Below, in pieces: positions 42,701 through 52,215 of a stretch of 64,000 nucleotides of DNA. Under the pieces are notes generated by a model. It was not told where the DNA came from. It did no database searches and worked only from the letters and a program-made list of their open reading frames with translations. Made by a program: the position numbers and the translations under genes. Origin of the DNA: Campylorhamphus procurvoides. Its lineage: Eukaryota > Chordata > Aves > Passeriformes > Dendrocolaptidae. Where the stretch lies: assembly GCA_013396655.1 (NCBI GenBank), contig WBMV01004156.1:920867-984866 (forward strand). Reading direction: 5' to 3'. Each line of letters begins with the position of its first letter. Positions within the stretch are counted from its first letter, which is position 1.

Positions 42701-45673
42701 CATCAGAGCTTCTTGAACATGCAGGTTTAGTAACTGCTCAAACAACCTTCTGGAAAAGGTTTGGCCTAACCATCCCAACGTGTGTTATTAAAGGAGACCT
42801 TCAGAACGTCATGCTGTGTGGATTTCGCTTCAAATCACTCTGAATATTACCTGCACAAAATGCCTTTCATACCATGTCAAAAGCATAGGTGTGGGTTTGG
42901 GATTTTTAATAGAATAGTATTCAGGTAGGTAGAAGACAAATAAGTGACATTCTAATTATATACTTGATGAAATTATGACATTTTGAAAGCTAGAAAATTA
43001 CTTTGTTTCATAAATAAAATTACAGCAAAATCATTCAAAGTCGATTTGATAGTTATTATGGACTACTGGATTACTGACTGTAAGCAAATAACCACAGTTT
43101 TAAGGATCAATCTCTTAAGCTGTGACATTTTTGCTAAAAATCCCTAAGTTTTTAGACACAGTGAAAATTGAAAGTGTTTTTCTTAATAGCATCTTGTTTC
43201 ACTCGACAATTTTCAGACTACCATCAAGTGATCCCATAAAGCAGGGCAGAACTAATGGCTTTATTAAGTATATTTACTCTAGGCTAAATGGAAGGAGCAC
43301 TTATACAGGAAAACAGCTGGAACCAGCTGAAACTGCCTCACAGTACGACAGAAAATACAAAGAGGCCTGAGCAGAAGCTTGACAGGTTTGCTGACTCAAA
43401 ACACACAGTGAAGGAACTGTCTGTCCAGCTGTGTTAGGAAGGGGCACGGTGAGCTGGCAGGAAGGTAGGACTGAAAACAACATCTGCAAACAGGGCACCG
43501 AAAACAGACAGGCAACATTTTTTACATGCCTGCCTCAAGATATTTAACCTCACAACTGAATTCTCTACCATGGACCTCAAGGAAATGGGACACTCTACAG
43601 CCTTCCTGTGTCAAAAGAAGGGCACAGGAGATAACCTTGAGGCAGTCAGTGTCTCTAACACAACAAAAGTGCAAGGCTTTAATTAATATTTACTGCTTGG
43701 CCCGACAAAAGAGGCAACTACAGAAACAAAACAAGTTGTAACAACTGAAAGGCACCTAATTTCTGCTTTAAACATTTTATTTCAAATGGAACAGGGCTGC
43801 AACATATCTTCTAAATACTGCTTTCTCCTACCCCAATAACAGTTATGAGTAACTTCATTCAAAAAAATAACCTTTGAAATACAGTTTCTATAATGCACTC
43901 TTCCTTATGGGACTTTTTGTAATATGCACACAAGCACATCACCACCAGGGAAAAAAAAAAGGCAAAAAGCAGGGCACCTTTTTTTTGTATTACTGCTGGA
44001 GGAAGCACCAGCATCTGGAAAGGGAAACTCCAGGAGTGGGACTTCGAGAGTTTCACACTTCTAAGCCTTAGTGACAAGTTGGGATTTTGTGTAAGCAGAA
44101 GAATTGCCAAAGAACTGAAGATGGTGGTGATGAGAAATCCCAGCACATGGTCAGGAATGTGATTAGGGGTGCCTAGAAACTGTGAATTGAGAACTATCTA
44201 ATCAGCAAAAAGAAATTAATTGTGCATCTGTTAGCTATTTAAGCAACATGACTTATCTTTCCTATATATTACTCTTTTGCCTTTCTACTCTGGTACCTTC
44301 CAGACCAAGGACAGCAGTTTTGCTTGTCCACCCTGAGTATATGTATCTTCCCTGATGTTACAGGATCTGTAAGTCAGCCAGAGCTTTGCAATGGAACTGC
44401 TTAGAGCCTTTTCCTACCACAAATATAACAAAAAACACTTCTAAAATTCTAAACTCTAAAGCTGTGTTTCATCACAGCCCCAAACAAAACAAGGTGGCGT
44501 TAGAAAAGGAGGAACTAAGAGCGAGATGGATTATAACTAAAGAGTTTAGATGTTTAGATGTTTCTTCTTTCACTATATGCTTGCAGAGCAAGCTGAAGAT
44601 CCTTAGTGATGCAATTTTTAGTGGTCACCTGTGATAAAACAAAACCTACATATTCTAAGTCCCAAAACCCAGTCTTTCTTTTCTTTTTAACAACATGCCT
44701 ATTCCTAATTCCACTTAAGACTCACTGGCCCTACATTTAGTCCTATGAATTCCCAGCTTGCTGTCTCAATTCACTCCTATCTTCACACTATGGAAGCTTT
44801 TTCACCTGGGCTTGCCCATTTGCTCTTGGAACAAATGCTACTGCTCCCTCTATCCCCCAGGCTCCATCTGGCCTACAGTGAAAAGAAAGGCAGATAACAA
44901 AATGGCAGTCCTCCTCCCCTATGTCCAAATACTGCCCCTTTAAAAATGTTGAGTCAGGAATATTGTAAACAATTAAGACAGCATCCATTACCTTTGCCTT
45001 TTGTTCTTCTGGGGTATCCCACTCCCTGGAAGTAAATACATTGTCTTACTGCTTCTGTACAGAGAAGGTGGTGACTCCTTCCATAACTGCTACATCAGTC
45101 TGAGATGACAAAGTAAAAATAATTTGCTCTTGCCAGGGATTCAGGCTGGATGGTTAAACAAATCTTTTCAATATAAGCATGGGCTGAGTTTATCTGCATG
45201 CCTCATAAAGCTCCTGTATTTGCTGTAAACTGTTGATATCAATAGATTAATAATAAATATGTGTCTGACAGTAAAATGCAGCAACTGAATTTTTGGTCTT
45301 GTCCATCTGTCGCTTCCTGTTTGTGTATCTCCGTATCATAGTATGCTTGTTTAGGTTTCATCTGCTTGTCACATGTATGAATATATATATATATCTACAG
45401 GAGGGCTGTGTATGGTTTAGTTTGCAATCCTGTTCCCTTCAGCCTGATGCAGGAGTCTGCAAGTGTGTGCCAGCAAACACAGACTGTGTGTGCTCATTGA
45501 TCTGAACCAACTCCTCTCCCTGTCCGAGTGCTGAGTGTGCATTGTGCCGGTGCATGGCTGAGCCCATGGGAAGTACACACGTCCTAATGGATCCCTGTGG
45601 TTACACACACACCTGCTGGCTTTGCTCAGTCCCATGCATTCCTCTCTCCCCAGGCACACCAGAGTGTCCATGA
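36721..45673. other. Gene-free stretch: CACNA1C long intron / DCP1B upstream DNA
   Basis: AT-rich, with an A/C-rich tract at 39680-39720, a short GA run at 41708-41721 and a TA run near 45385. A 166-codon plus-strand frame at 37221-37721 has no recognisable domain or splice context. Nothing else supported. Confidence 0.75.
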
Positions 45674-46165
45674 AGAGTCACAGAACTGTTAGGGTGGAGG
45701 GGACCTCTGGAGGTCATCCAGTCCAACCCCATTCCCAAGGCAGAGTCACTGGGAACAGGTGGAGCAGGAACGTGTCCATGTGGGTTTGGAATGGCTCCAG
45801 ACAGGGAGACTCCACACCCTCCCTGCGCAGGCTGTGCCAGAGCTCTGCCACCCTCAGTGGAAAATTCTTCCTGCTGTTGTGGTGAAACTGTTTGTGTTTC
45901 AGTTTATGTCCATTACACCTTGTCCTGTCGCTGGGCACCACCAAAAAGGCTCTGGCACCATCATTTTGGCACCTGCCTTTGAGGTATTTATGTGCACTGA
46001 TGAGATCTACTCTCAGCTTCCTCCAGAGTACACAGGCCCAACTCCTGCAGTTCCTTCTCACAGGAGAGATGCTCCAGACCTCTCATCATCTTCCTGGCTT
46101 CTGTTGGACCCTCTCCAGCAGCCCCTTCTCTCTCTTGTGCTGAGGAGCCCAGACCTGGACCTCAC
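45674..46165 (-). mobile_element. CR1 LINE 3' fragment (minus orientation)
   Basis: It begins with AGAGTCACAGAACTGTTAGG and continues GGACCTCTGGAGGTCATCCA, the reverse complement of a typical avian CR1 tail. The homology then runs through the cap-distal 3' region (TTGTCCTGTCGCTGGGCACC) to CTGTTGGACCCTCTCCAGCA. It is about 490 bases, 5'-truncated and without coding capacity. A second CR1 piece in the opposite orientation follows 270 bases later. Confidence 0.9.
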
Positions 46166-46297
46166 AGCACAGATAGACACACACACACAGATACACTCCT
46201 GTGCATGTGCCAGGCTGAGCCTGCCATGCTCCAGCTCCACTGGGGCTGTGGCTCCCTGCCCTCCTGGATGTGTGTGTCATGGTGTGATCTGTGTGTC

Positions 46298-46402
46298 CTG
46301 CTCCTTCTCCTGTTCCTGTCCCTGTTTCTACTCTGCTCCTGCTCCTGCTCCTTCTGTTTGTGCTCTTGTTTCTGCTCCTGCTCCTGTCCCTGGTGGGCTC
46401 CC
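46298..46402. repeat. CT-rich (CTGCTC/CTGTTC)n simple repeat
   Basis: This is an imperfect pyrimidine-rich hexamer array lying between the two inverted CR1 pieces. A short CA run is nearby at 46172-46186. Its open frames encode only Leu/Cys/Ser-rich repeats. Confidence 0.85.
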
Positions 46403-46432
46403 AGGGCCCATTCCCGTACCGAGCAGAGGCTG

Positions 46433-46615
46433 CGGGAGCCAGGCCTGGTGGAGAAGAGAAGGCTGACAGGGGATCTCACAAATACACACCACCATCTCAA
46501 AAGCAGGTGCCAGGAGGCTGGTCCCAGACCCTTTTGGGTCGTGCCCAGCGACAGGACGAGGCGCCAGGGCCATGAACCAAAGCAGGACAATTTCCCCCTC
46601 AGCCCAAAGACCTTC
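46433..46615 (+). mobile_element. CR1 LINE fragment (plus orientation)
   Basis: The piece reads GGAGAAGAGAAGGCTGACAG, then GGTCGTGCCCAGCGACAGGA and on to the CpG island. It covers the same part of the CR1 consensus as 45900-46030, but in the opposite orientation, so the two can pair as an inverted repeat. Confidence 0.85.
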
Positions 46616-46619
46616 TCCC

Positions 46620-46930
46620 CTGGGGGGGGCGGGCACAGCCCTGGCTCAGGCTGCCCGGGGCGGGCGCGGGAGCTCCCTCCTGGAGCCCTTCCCAGCGCCA
46701 TGCCCGCTGCCCTGGGTGAGCAGGGCTCGGCCCGGATGACCCTGTGATGCCTCAATCCCGGTATCCCTCAATCCCGGTATCCCTCTATCCCGGTGCTCCC
46801 CCCCTCCCTCACACACATCCCGCCCACCGCCGGCAATCCCCAGCGGGCGGCGCTCGGCGCTCGATTGCGCCGCCTCGCAGCGCGGCCGCGGCCGCCGCCC
46901 CCGGCGCTCGGCGGTGGATTGGCGGCGCCT
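46620..46930 (+). promoter_or_regulatory. DCP1B: CpG island and promoter region of DCP1B (left of the assembly gap)
   Basis: The sequence is extremely G+C- and CpG-rich right up to the run of undetermined bases. A reverse CCAAT box (ATTGG) is at 46918-46922. A segment of about 27 bases with a CGGCGCTCGGCG core occurs twice, at about 46848-46875 and 46902-46930, the second copy running into the gap. Three 16-base tandem units lie at 46750-46797. Exon 2 of DCP1B lies 1.26 kb downstream on the same strand, so this is the natural promoter. Start site and exon 1 cannot be seen. Confidence 0.75.
46750..46797. repeat. Three tandem 16-bp units in the DCP1B promoter
   Basis: Units at 46750-46765 and 46766-46781 are identical (CCTCAATCCCGGTATC). 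The third, 46782-46797, has diverged (CCTCTATCCCGGTGCT). Confidence 0.85.
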
Positions 46931-47050
46931 NNNNNNNNNNNNNNNNNNNNNNNNNNNNNNNNNNNNNNNNNNNNNNNNNNNNNNNNNNNNNNNNNNNNNN
47001 NNNNNNNNNNNNNNNNNNNNNNNNNNNNNNNNNNNNNNNNNNNNNNNNNN
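46931..47050. other. Assembly gap (120 undetermined bases)
   Basis: This is a run of N in the middle of the DCP1B CpG island. DCP1B exon 1, which should encode roughly the first 50 residues, is found nowhere else between the island and exon 2, so it most likely falls here. The true gap length may differ from 120. Single undetermined bases also occur at 16422, 47338 and 47574. Confidence 0.95.
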
Positions 47051-47167
47051 GAGGCCCGTGGAAGACTGGGGTTTAAACGAGGCCCGTGGGAGGCTGGGGT
47101 TTAAATGAGGCCCGTGGAAGAGTGGGGTTTAACCCAGGGCTATGGGATACTGGGGTTTTAGCCAGGT
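47051..47167. repeat. 28-bp minisatellite, first block
   Basis: Four head-to-tail 28-base units lie at 47051-47078, 47079-47106, 47107-47134 and 47135-47162, each of the form GAGGCCCGTGGAAGACTGGG followed by GTTTAAAC with small changes. A fifth unit is cut off by a CR1 fragment. The block starts exactly at the assembly gap, so it may extend into it. Confidence 0.9.
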
Positions 47168-47335
47168 CCAAAGGAAGGCAGTGAAGGTGGTGAAGGACAT
47201 TGAGGGGAAGCCCTGTGAGGAGCAGCTGAGGTCACTTGATCTGTGCAGCCTGGAGAAGAGACTGAGGTGAGACCTCATTGCAGTTACAACTTCCTTGTGA
47301 GGGCATATCGACCAACAGACACTGATCTCTGCTCT
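47168..47335 (+). mobile_element. CR1 LINE fragment inside the minisatellite
   Basis: The segment matches the avian CR1 3' region as I know it: GAGGAGCAGCTGAGGTCACT, then CAGCCTGGAGAAGAGACTGA, then GACCTCATTGCAGTTACAAC, ending near ACACTGATCTCTGCTCTGT. It is non-coding and truncated at both ends. It separates two blocks of the 28-bp repeat. Confidence 0.8.
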
Positions 47336-47472
47336 GTNCGCCATGGCCGAGGTGTGAGGGTGGGAGGGAGGGTGTGCCCGTGTGAGGCACGGTGTGCCCG
47401 ACACCGCTGAGGGCACCCCGGGGAGCGCGGGGAACGGGCTGCGGGCGGCTGCAGGCGTGGGGAGTTGTGTCC

Positions 47473-47610
47473 CGTGGGGAGGGCGGTGGAGGCTGCGGTT
47501 TAACCAGGAGTGTGGAACACTGGTTTAACCAGAGCCGTGGATGACTGGGGTTTAAACCAGGTCCATGGAACACNGAGATTGGGGTTTAACCCAAGGGCGT
47601 GGGCCTCAGG
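47473..47610. repeat. 28-bp minisatellite, second diverged block
   Basis: Further units of the same repeat reappear after a CR1 fragment and a GC-rich stretch. The clearest is CAGAGCCGTGGATGACTGGG followed by GTTTAAAC at 47529-47556. Neighbouring units are 25-34 bases long and more diverged. Base 47574 is undetermined. Confidence 0.8.
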
Positions 47611-48193
47611 CACTCCTCTGCCATTCAAACATCTGTAATGGAACCCAGACATGTACAAAAGAGTGTAGGAGTTAACAGTGCTAAAAAGACTGTTGTAAGA
47701 TTTAAAATCTTAATAAACTTGGGGAAACTTTTGGTAATCTTAACATTCAAGCTCTTTCCAGATGGTTCTTGCTTTGCTGTAATGGTTGGGCTTAGGGCCT
47801 GTGTTTGAAGAATGTGTACAATCTACCTTTTGTGTTGTTTCCCCGTACGTGTCCCAAACGTTGTCCCCAAGGGCAGGTGCCAGTTGGAAAATCCTCTCCC
47901 CAGCTCTGGGCTGTGCACTGCCCGTGGGCATAATGGAGAGTTAATCCAATTTAGTCTCATGGTGTCCTGCCTTTAGCCTTTTCATATCTTATCATGAAAC
48001 TTGGGTCAGCTGCAGGGTCACCTGTGCTAACTCCAGCCTGTCGCCACCAGCTGATGAAGTTTGGTTTATTTTTTCATGGCTGGGATGAGAGAGGTGAAAC
48101 TGATGGTACTGGTAAACAGAGATAAGGGGGGTTTGCTGGTGGTGAGCAAAACACTGCACTGATTTCAACTTCCTTAACTTTCCTTTTCTTCAG
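47611..48193. other. DCP1B intron 1 (right part)
   Basis: Non-coding sequence between the minisatellite and exon 2, ending in a good pyrimidine-rich acceptor. No missing exon 1 peptide is found here. Confidence 0.8.
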
Positions 48194-48234
48194 GAGAAGA
48201 CTGATGTGGAGGGAACGCTGTTTGTTTACACAAG
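48194..48234 (+). CDS. DCP1B: DCP1B exon 2 (EVH1 domain strand)
   Basis: This 41-base exon encodes EKTDVEGTLFVYT plus two bases of an Arg codon. The peptide is identical to human DCP1B exon 2 as I recall it; DCP1A has I for V after TD and R for T after VY, so DCP1B is favoured. The acceptor is TTTTCTTCAG and the donor GTGAGC. The exon starts in phase 0, as expected after exon 1 ends on a Trp codon. DCP1 proteins carry an N-terminal EVH1 domain and activate DCP2, which removes the 5' cap of mRNA in cytoplasmic P-bodies. Exon 1 should lie upstream in the CpG island but is not visible; the assembly gap at 46931-47050 is the likely place. Confidence 0.94.
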
Positions 48235-50549
48235 GTGAGCACACTGCCCTTTAATGTCAGCAGGTGAAACCTGTGGATGTGGAAAAGCTAGCTGGGATGG
48301 AGTGTGGCTGAATGAAATAAAATGCTCTCCCTTGTTCAAGGGTGAAAAGAAACTGAAACTGGGAGAAGCAAATTCAGGGGAATAAAACACTGGGAAGGAG
48401 GCATCACCATGTATTTTGACAAGACTTGCAAATGTGATTAAATCTCAATATGGGTAAACTGTAGCAGTTTAAAAAGTGAACAAAAAACCTGGTGAAATAA
48501 ATAATGATATTCCTTAAAGTAAGGGACTGGTACAACTTAGGAAGTATTGTTTCCTCAGCTTAGGGTACTTTCATGCTACTTGTGTCTGTGTGTTCATTTT
48601 TCATGCATATTTCGTGCAACATTTTGGATGGTTTTAATGCTTTCTTTTAGCAGCAGCTCTGGTTGTGGCTTTTCAGAGCATCATTTTTCACATCATTTGT
48701 TCTAGGACATGCTTGCTCTGTTGTGAAGCCTGCCTTACACTGGGGTTTCCAAGTGCCCCAGCATTTCTCTGGGACTGTTGTTAAAGTTGGAAAATAATAC
48801 AGTCAGCAGATCTTGCAGTAGCTGCTGGGGTTTAACACCAAAATAGAAACTTTCTTCTTCAGCTTTTATGTTGAAGAGAAACTGGTAGGAGAGCTGAGAA
48901 AGCAAGAGATTGTTTTGAGAAGGCGAGAGATGTATGTGTGATGTGACAGAGAGGCCCAGGAGTCTGTGAGCTCTGTGTGAAGTGGGAAATGCTGGTTTCA
49001 ATCTTTTGAGACCTTTTGTACCAGCAGTTGAAATGGTCAGTAGTAATTTTTCTAAGCTGCTTTCAGGTAAGTGGGGATAAGATGCTGTTCTAATTACTAT
49101 CCTGAGAGGAAAGAACCTGCCCTTTGTTGTGTGAGCAATAAGTGGATGTGGCTAGTTGTGTGCTGCAAAACAGCAGCAGAATTTCCTGGTATGTTGATTT
49201 TAAAGCTCAGGAGCTGACAATATGTAACCTGGTACTCCTGGCATCTGTGATCTTTCACTCTTCTTTTTGTTGCCTGAGGAAATTTCCATTTAGAGCAGAG
49301 GTTGATGCCTGGCTGCCCTGTAGGCAACAGAATGGAACAGGTTGTGAACTGTGGGTAACATCACACATCATCAGTTCTAACTTTAATTTTCCTTGGCCTT
49401 GAACAGAGTTATAACGTCCTCTGGAAAAGACATTGCCAACAGATCATAGGTTGGAGACCCCTGCTGTTGCCTTGGTTGTTTCTCTTTATTTACTATGTAA
49501 AGTGATGTGACCATTTTACTTGAGATTACTTGTTTACTACCCACCTCAGTGAATTCTGAGGAACAGTCAAAAAGTCAGACTTTCAGCTGGGTTAACACCA
49601 GTGGAAGTAGACTTTGTTTATTTGAGGAGAAGCGTTGACTACTGCAAATAAGGATTCTTGTCAAGGATTCCACTTTTGCTTATTTTTCTGTTGACTCCAA
49701 CCCTGTAATGCAGTTTCCTGTGCTTTGGGTTTCATAGAGAAATCCACACACCAGCAATTGCCAGAGATGGCACTTTTCCCAAATGCTTAGCCATCATCTT
49801 TTCCTTTGTTGTCATGCTTTTTGAGAAGTACTGGTTGGAAAGTAGCATCTCCTGTCCGAATGCCAGTGGGCTTAACAGCTCACATTTATCTAAGTGACTT
49901 GAAGTGTAAACCCCATGAACGGACATAATGATTTAGAGTCACAGAATCATGGAATGGTTCAAGTTGCAAGGGACCTTTAAAGATGATCTGGTCTAACCCT
50001 ACCTGCCATGGGCAGGGACATCTTCCACTACATCAGGTTGGTCAAAGACCTGTGCAGCGTGGCCTCAAACACTTCCAGGGATGGGGCATTCACAGCTGCT
50101 CTGGGCAACCTGTTGCAATTTCTCAGCATCCTCACTTTTGTTCTTATGCTTTTGATGGGATGGAAAATCCTATCTGAGATGACTGATACTGTCTGCAATT
50201 GTTAACCTGAGTATTGAAAAGTATGCTTGCACTGGCCCATGACTGACTTGTTTTATTTGCTTCTTTCTCCTCCAGTGAGAAACTATAGGGTAGGCAGTGG
50301 TGTTGGATAAGGTGATGCTGATAGTCTGTTTATTTCTTATACATAATGTAGGGTTTGCCATAATTAAAAGGATTACATGAAACATTGCAAGAGTCAATTG
50401 CTATTTCCTTGGCAACAAAAGCAGGTTTTTATAGTGCCTCTTAGAAATAACAATAAAAAATTAATAAATTTGGAGAACTATACAGCAAAGAAATTCTAGT
50501 CAGTCCTTTTTTCCTCAGCTTGATGGACTTTGTGCTTGTTAATTTTCAG
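48235..50549. other. DCP1B intron 2
   Basis: A 2.3-kb intron bounded by GTGAGC and TTTTCAG, containing one minus-oriented CR1 tail at 49936-50140. On the other strand it is part of the long CACNA1C intron after exon 1a. Confidence 0.9.
49936..50140 (-). mobile_element. CR1 LINE 3' fragment (minus orientation)
   Basis: It starts GAGTCACAGAATCATGGAAT, followed by GGACCTTTAAAGATGATCTG and CCTGCCATGGGCAGGGACAT, the classic reverse complement of an avian CR1 tail. It is about 200 bases, lies in DCP1B intron 2 and has no coding capacity. Confidence 0.93.
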
Positions 50550-50677
50550 ATCGGCTTCTCCGAGACATGGTTTCACAATCATGAACAGGCTGAGCATGGA
50601 AAATCGAACAGAGCCTATTACTAAAGACCTCGATTTCCAGCTCCAGGACCCTTTTCTACTGTACAGAAATGCCAGAT
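50550..50677 (+). CDS. DCP1B: DCP1B exon 3 (EVH1 domain core)
   Basis: This 128-base exon completes the Arg codon left by exon 2 and then encodes 42 residues, beginning SASPRHGFTIMNRLSMENRT and ending DPFLLYRNAR, plus one base of the next codon. The peptide matches human DCP1B with a single K-to-R change that I can see; DCP1A differs at several sites here (VNRLNMHN), so this is the B paralogue. The acceptor is AATTTTCAG and the donor GTAAGTATG. Joining the two exons keeps one frame. FLLYRNA is a conserved signature of the DCP1 EVH1 fold. The next exon (expected to begin with a peptide like LSIYGIWFYDK) was not found in the remaining 13 kb and probably lies beyond the window. The CACNA1C exon 1a lies on the opposite strand about 8 kb downstream, in the following intron. 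Confidence 0.95.
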
Positions 50678-50975
50678 GTAAGTATGTGACACGCTGGGTT
50701 AAATACTGAAGTCAGCTTCTCTTCAGTCTGTTCTTGGTTAAGGCAGTCCAAGGGCTTAGACTGCAGCTTTTAAGGCTGAGACTAGCTGGTTAGCAGGTGA
50801 AATGAAAGCAGTGCATTTTGCTTTTTTGGTGTGCTGAAAGAGAATTGCTCAGTGCTTCCTGAAATGCCTCTGTACTAAAGAAAGTATTAGAATGTGCTTA
50901 GCAGTAATCTCTTAGTTTAACTGACAAAGAGTAATGTTTATTGTCCTGTGTATGCGATGGGCTGAGTCAGAGAGA

Positions 50976-50991
50976 GTGTGTGTGTGTGTGT
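50976..50991. repeat. (GT)n microsatellite
   Basis: About eight GT units in the large DCP1B intron after exon 3. A short (TA)n run occurs at 45381-45394 and a TG/TA run at 59488-59503. Confidence 0.85.
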
Positions 50992-52141
50992 TCTGAATAC
51001 ACCCCAGACAGTGCTGGGAAGTCTCAGAGCAGTGTTGGCTTTCTGCATAAAAATAGGCAAATGCAGCCAATTCAAACCCTGTTTTCTGCTCCAGCTCCAA
51101 AATACTGTCCTTGGAGCAAGTTGGAAGGCAGGTTGCTTCTCAACTATTAGGAATAACTCTTGACGACATAATGTAGAGTCTAATTTAAACCCTGATGAAA
51201 GACAGAGTTATTACTTTGGGCTCTGTGTTTATCTTGCATGATTATCTTTATACTAGAATTAGCAAGTGTCGGGAAAACTCAGAAATAAGTGGAAGACATG
51301 AGAAAGCTTACTTGTATATGCAGATATCATACAGTGTTATAATGTGCAATTACATGAGAATGAGCAGTTGTAAATATCCAGTTTGTATCTGTGCTTGGAA
51401 GTGGAGCTGTGGTATGGTCTGTGCTTTGTCCTTGATGCATAAAAGCAGATTGCAAATATGTTTTATGTGAACTGTGATGCACAAGTGTTCCCTCTGGTTG
51501 AAGTAAAGGCAAAAGCAATCAGTGGCATGCAAAGTAGCCCAATTTGGTAATCTGCTAGACCTTTTTGCTTCATAAACTAATTTGGAGTTGGAAAGTATAT
51601 CAAGAGGGAATCCTGTTGTTCACACACACTATGTGGTAGAAACAATAGAGAAATAACATTATAAATAGCCTAAATGAAGCTGCTCTTTTTGAGAGTATTT
51701 TCTAGATTGACAAAGAATTGGAATTCACAAAGAAACTGAAAAGAAATGCAGACATACCCAGGCTAACCTAGGACATTAGAATTTTAAGTACTATGAGACC
51801 TATTTATCCCATCTGTTTTTGAAGGGTCTTTCTTATGTAAGTGTAATCTTCTTTAATCTTATTTTCAAATTCCATTAGGTGTTTATGTATATACTAGTAC
51901 CTACATTTTGAAATCTGATCTATTCATTTTTCATTTTTGTTGAGACCATAACTCTATGCTGACATGAAGTAAGTTAGTCTTTAGTCTGATTGCCACCTGT
52001 GAACCGTGATTTGTTAATTTTTTTATTAAGTGAAAAATTGTGGGGTTTGGGGAGTATAAGCTAAGAGATGTCAGTTTTTTGGATTTGCAGGGCCTCAAAT
52101 ATAAGTACTAACCTGTTTTCTTACTTCTGCTCTTCTGATTG

Positions 52142-52215
52142 TCTCCCCCATCCCACTGAGGGGAGGGAGCAAGTGGCTGCAGGGGCTGAGCTGCTGGCTG
52201 GGGTGGACCCCCCAA
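52142..52215 (+). repeat. Possible avian LTR-derived fragment
   Basis: A short GC-rich block (CATCCCACTGAGGGGAGGGA, then GAGCTGCTGGCTGGGG) stands out in AT-rich intron. It resembles the end of common avian endogenous-retrovirus LTRs as I remember them. It is only about 75 bases and has no coding content. Identification is tentative. Confidence 0.35.

Noticed and set aside
45759..46755. Long open frames on both strands at 45.7-46.75 kb
   Set aside because: They are translations of CR1 fragments and the CT-rich hexamer repeat.
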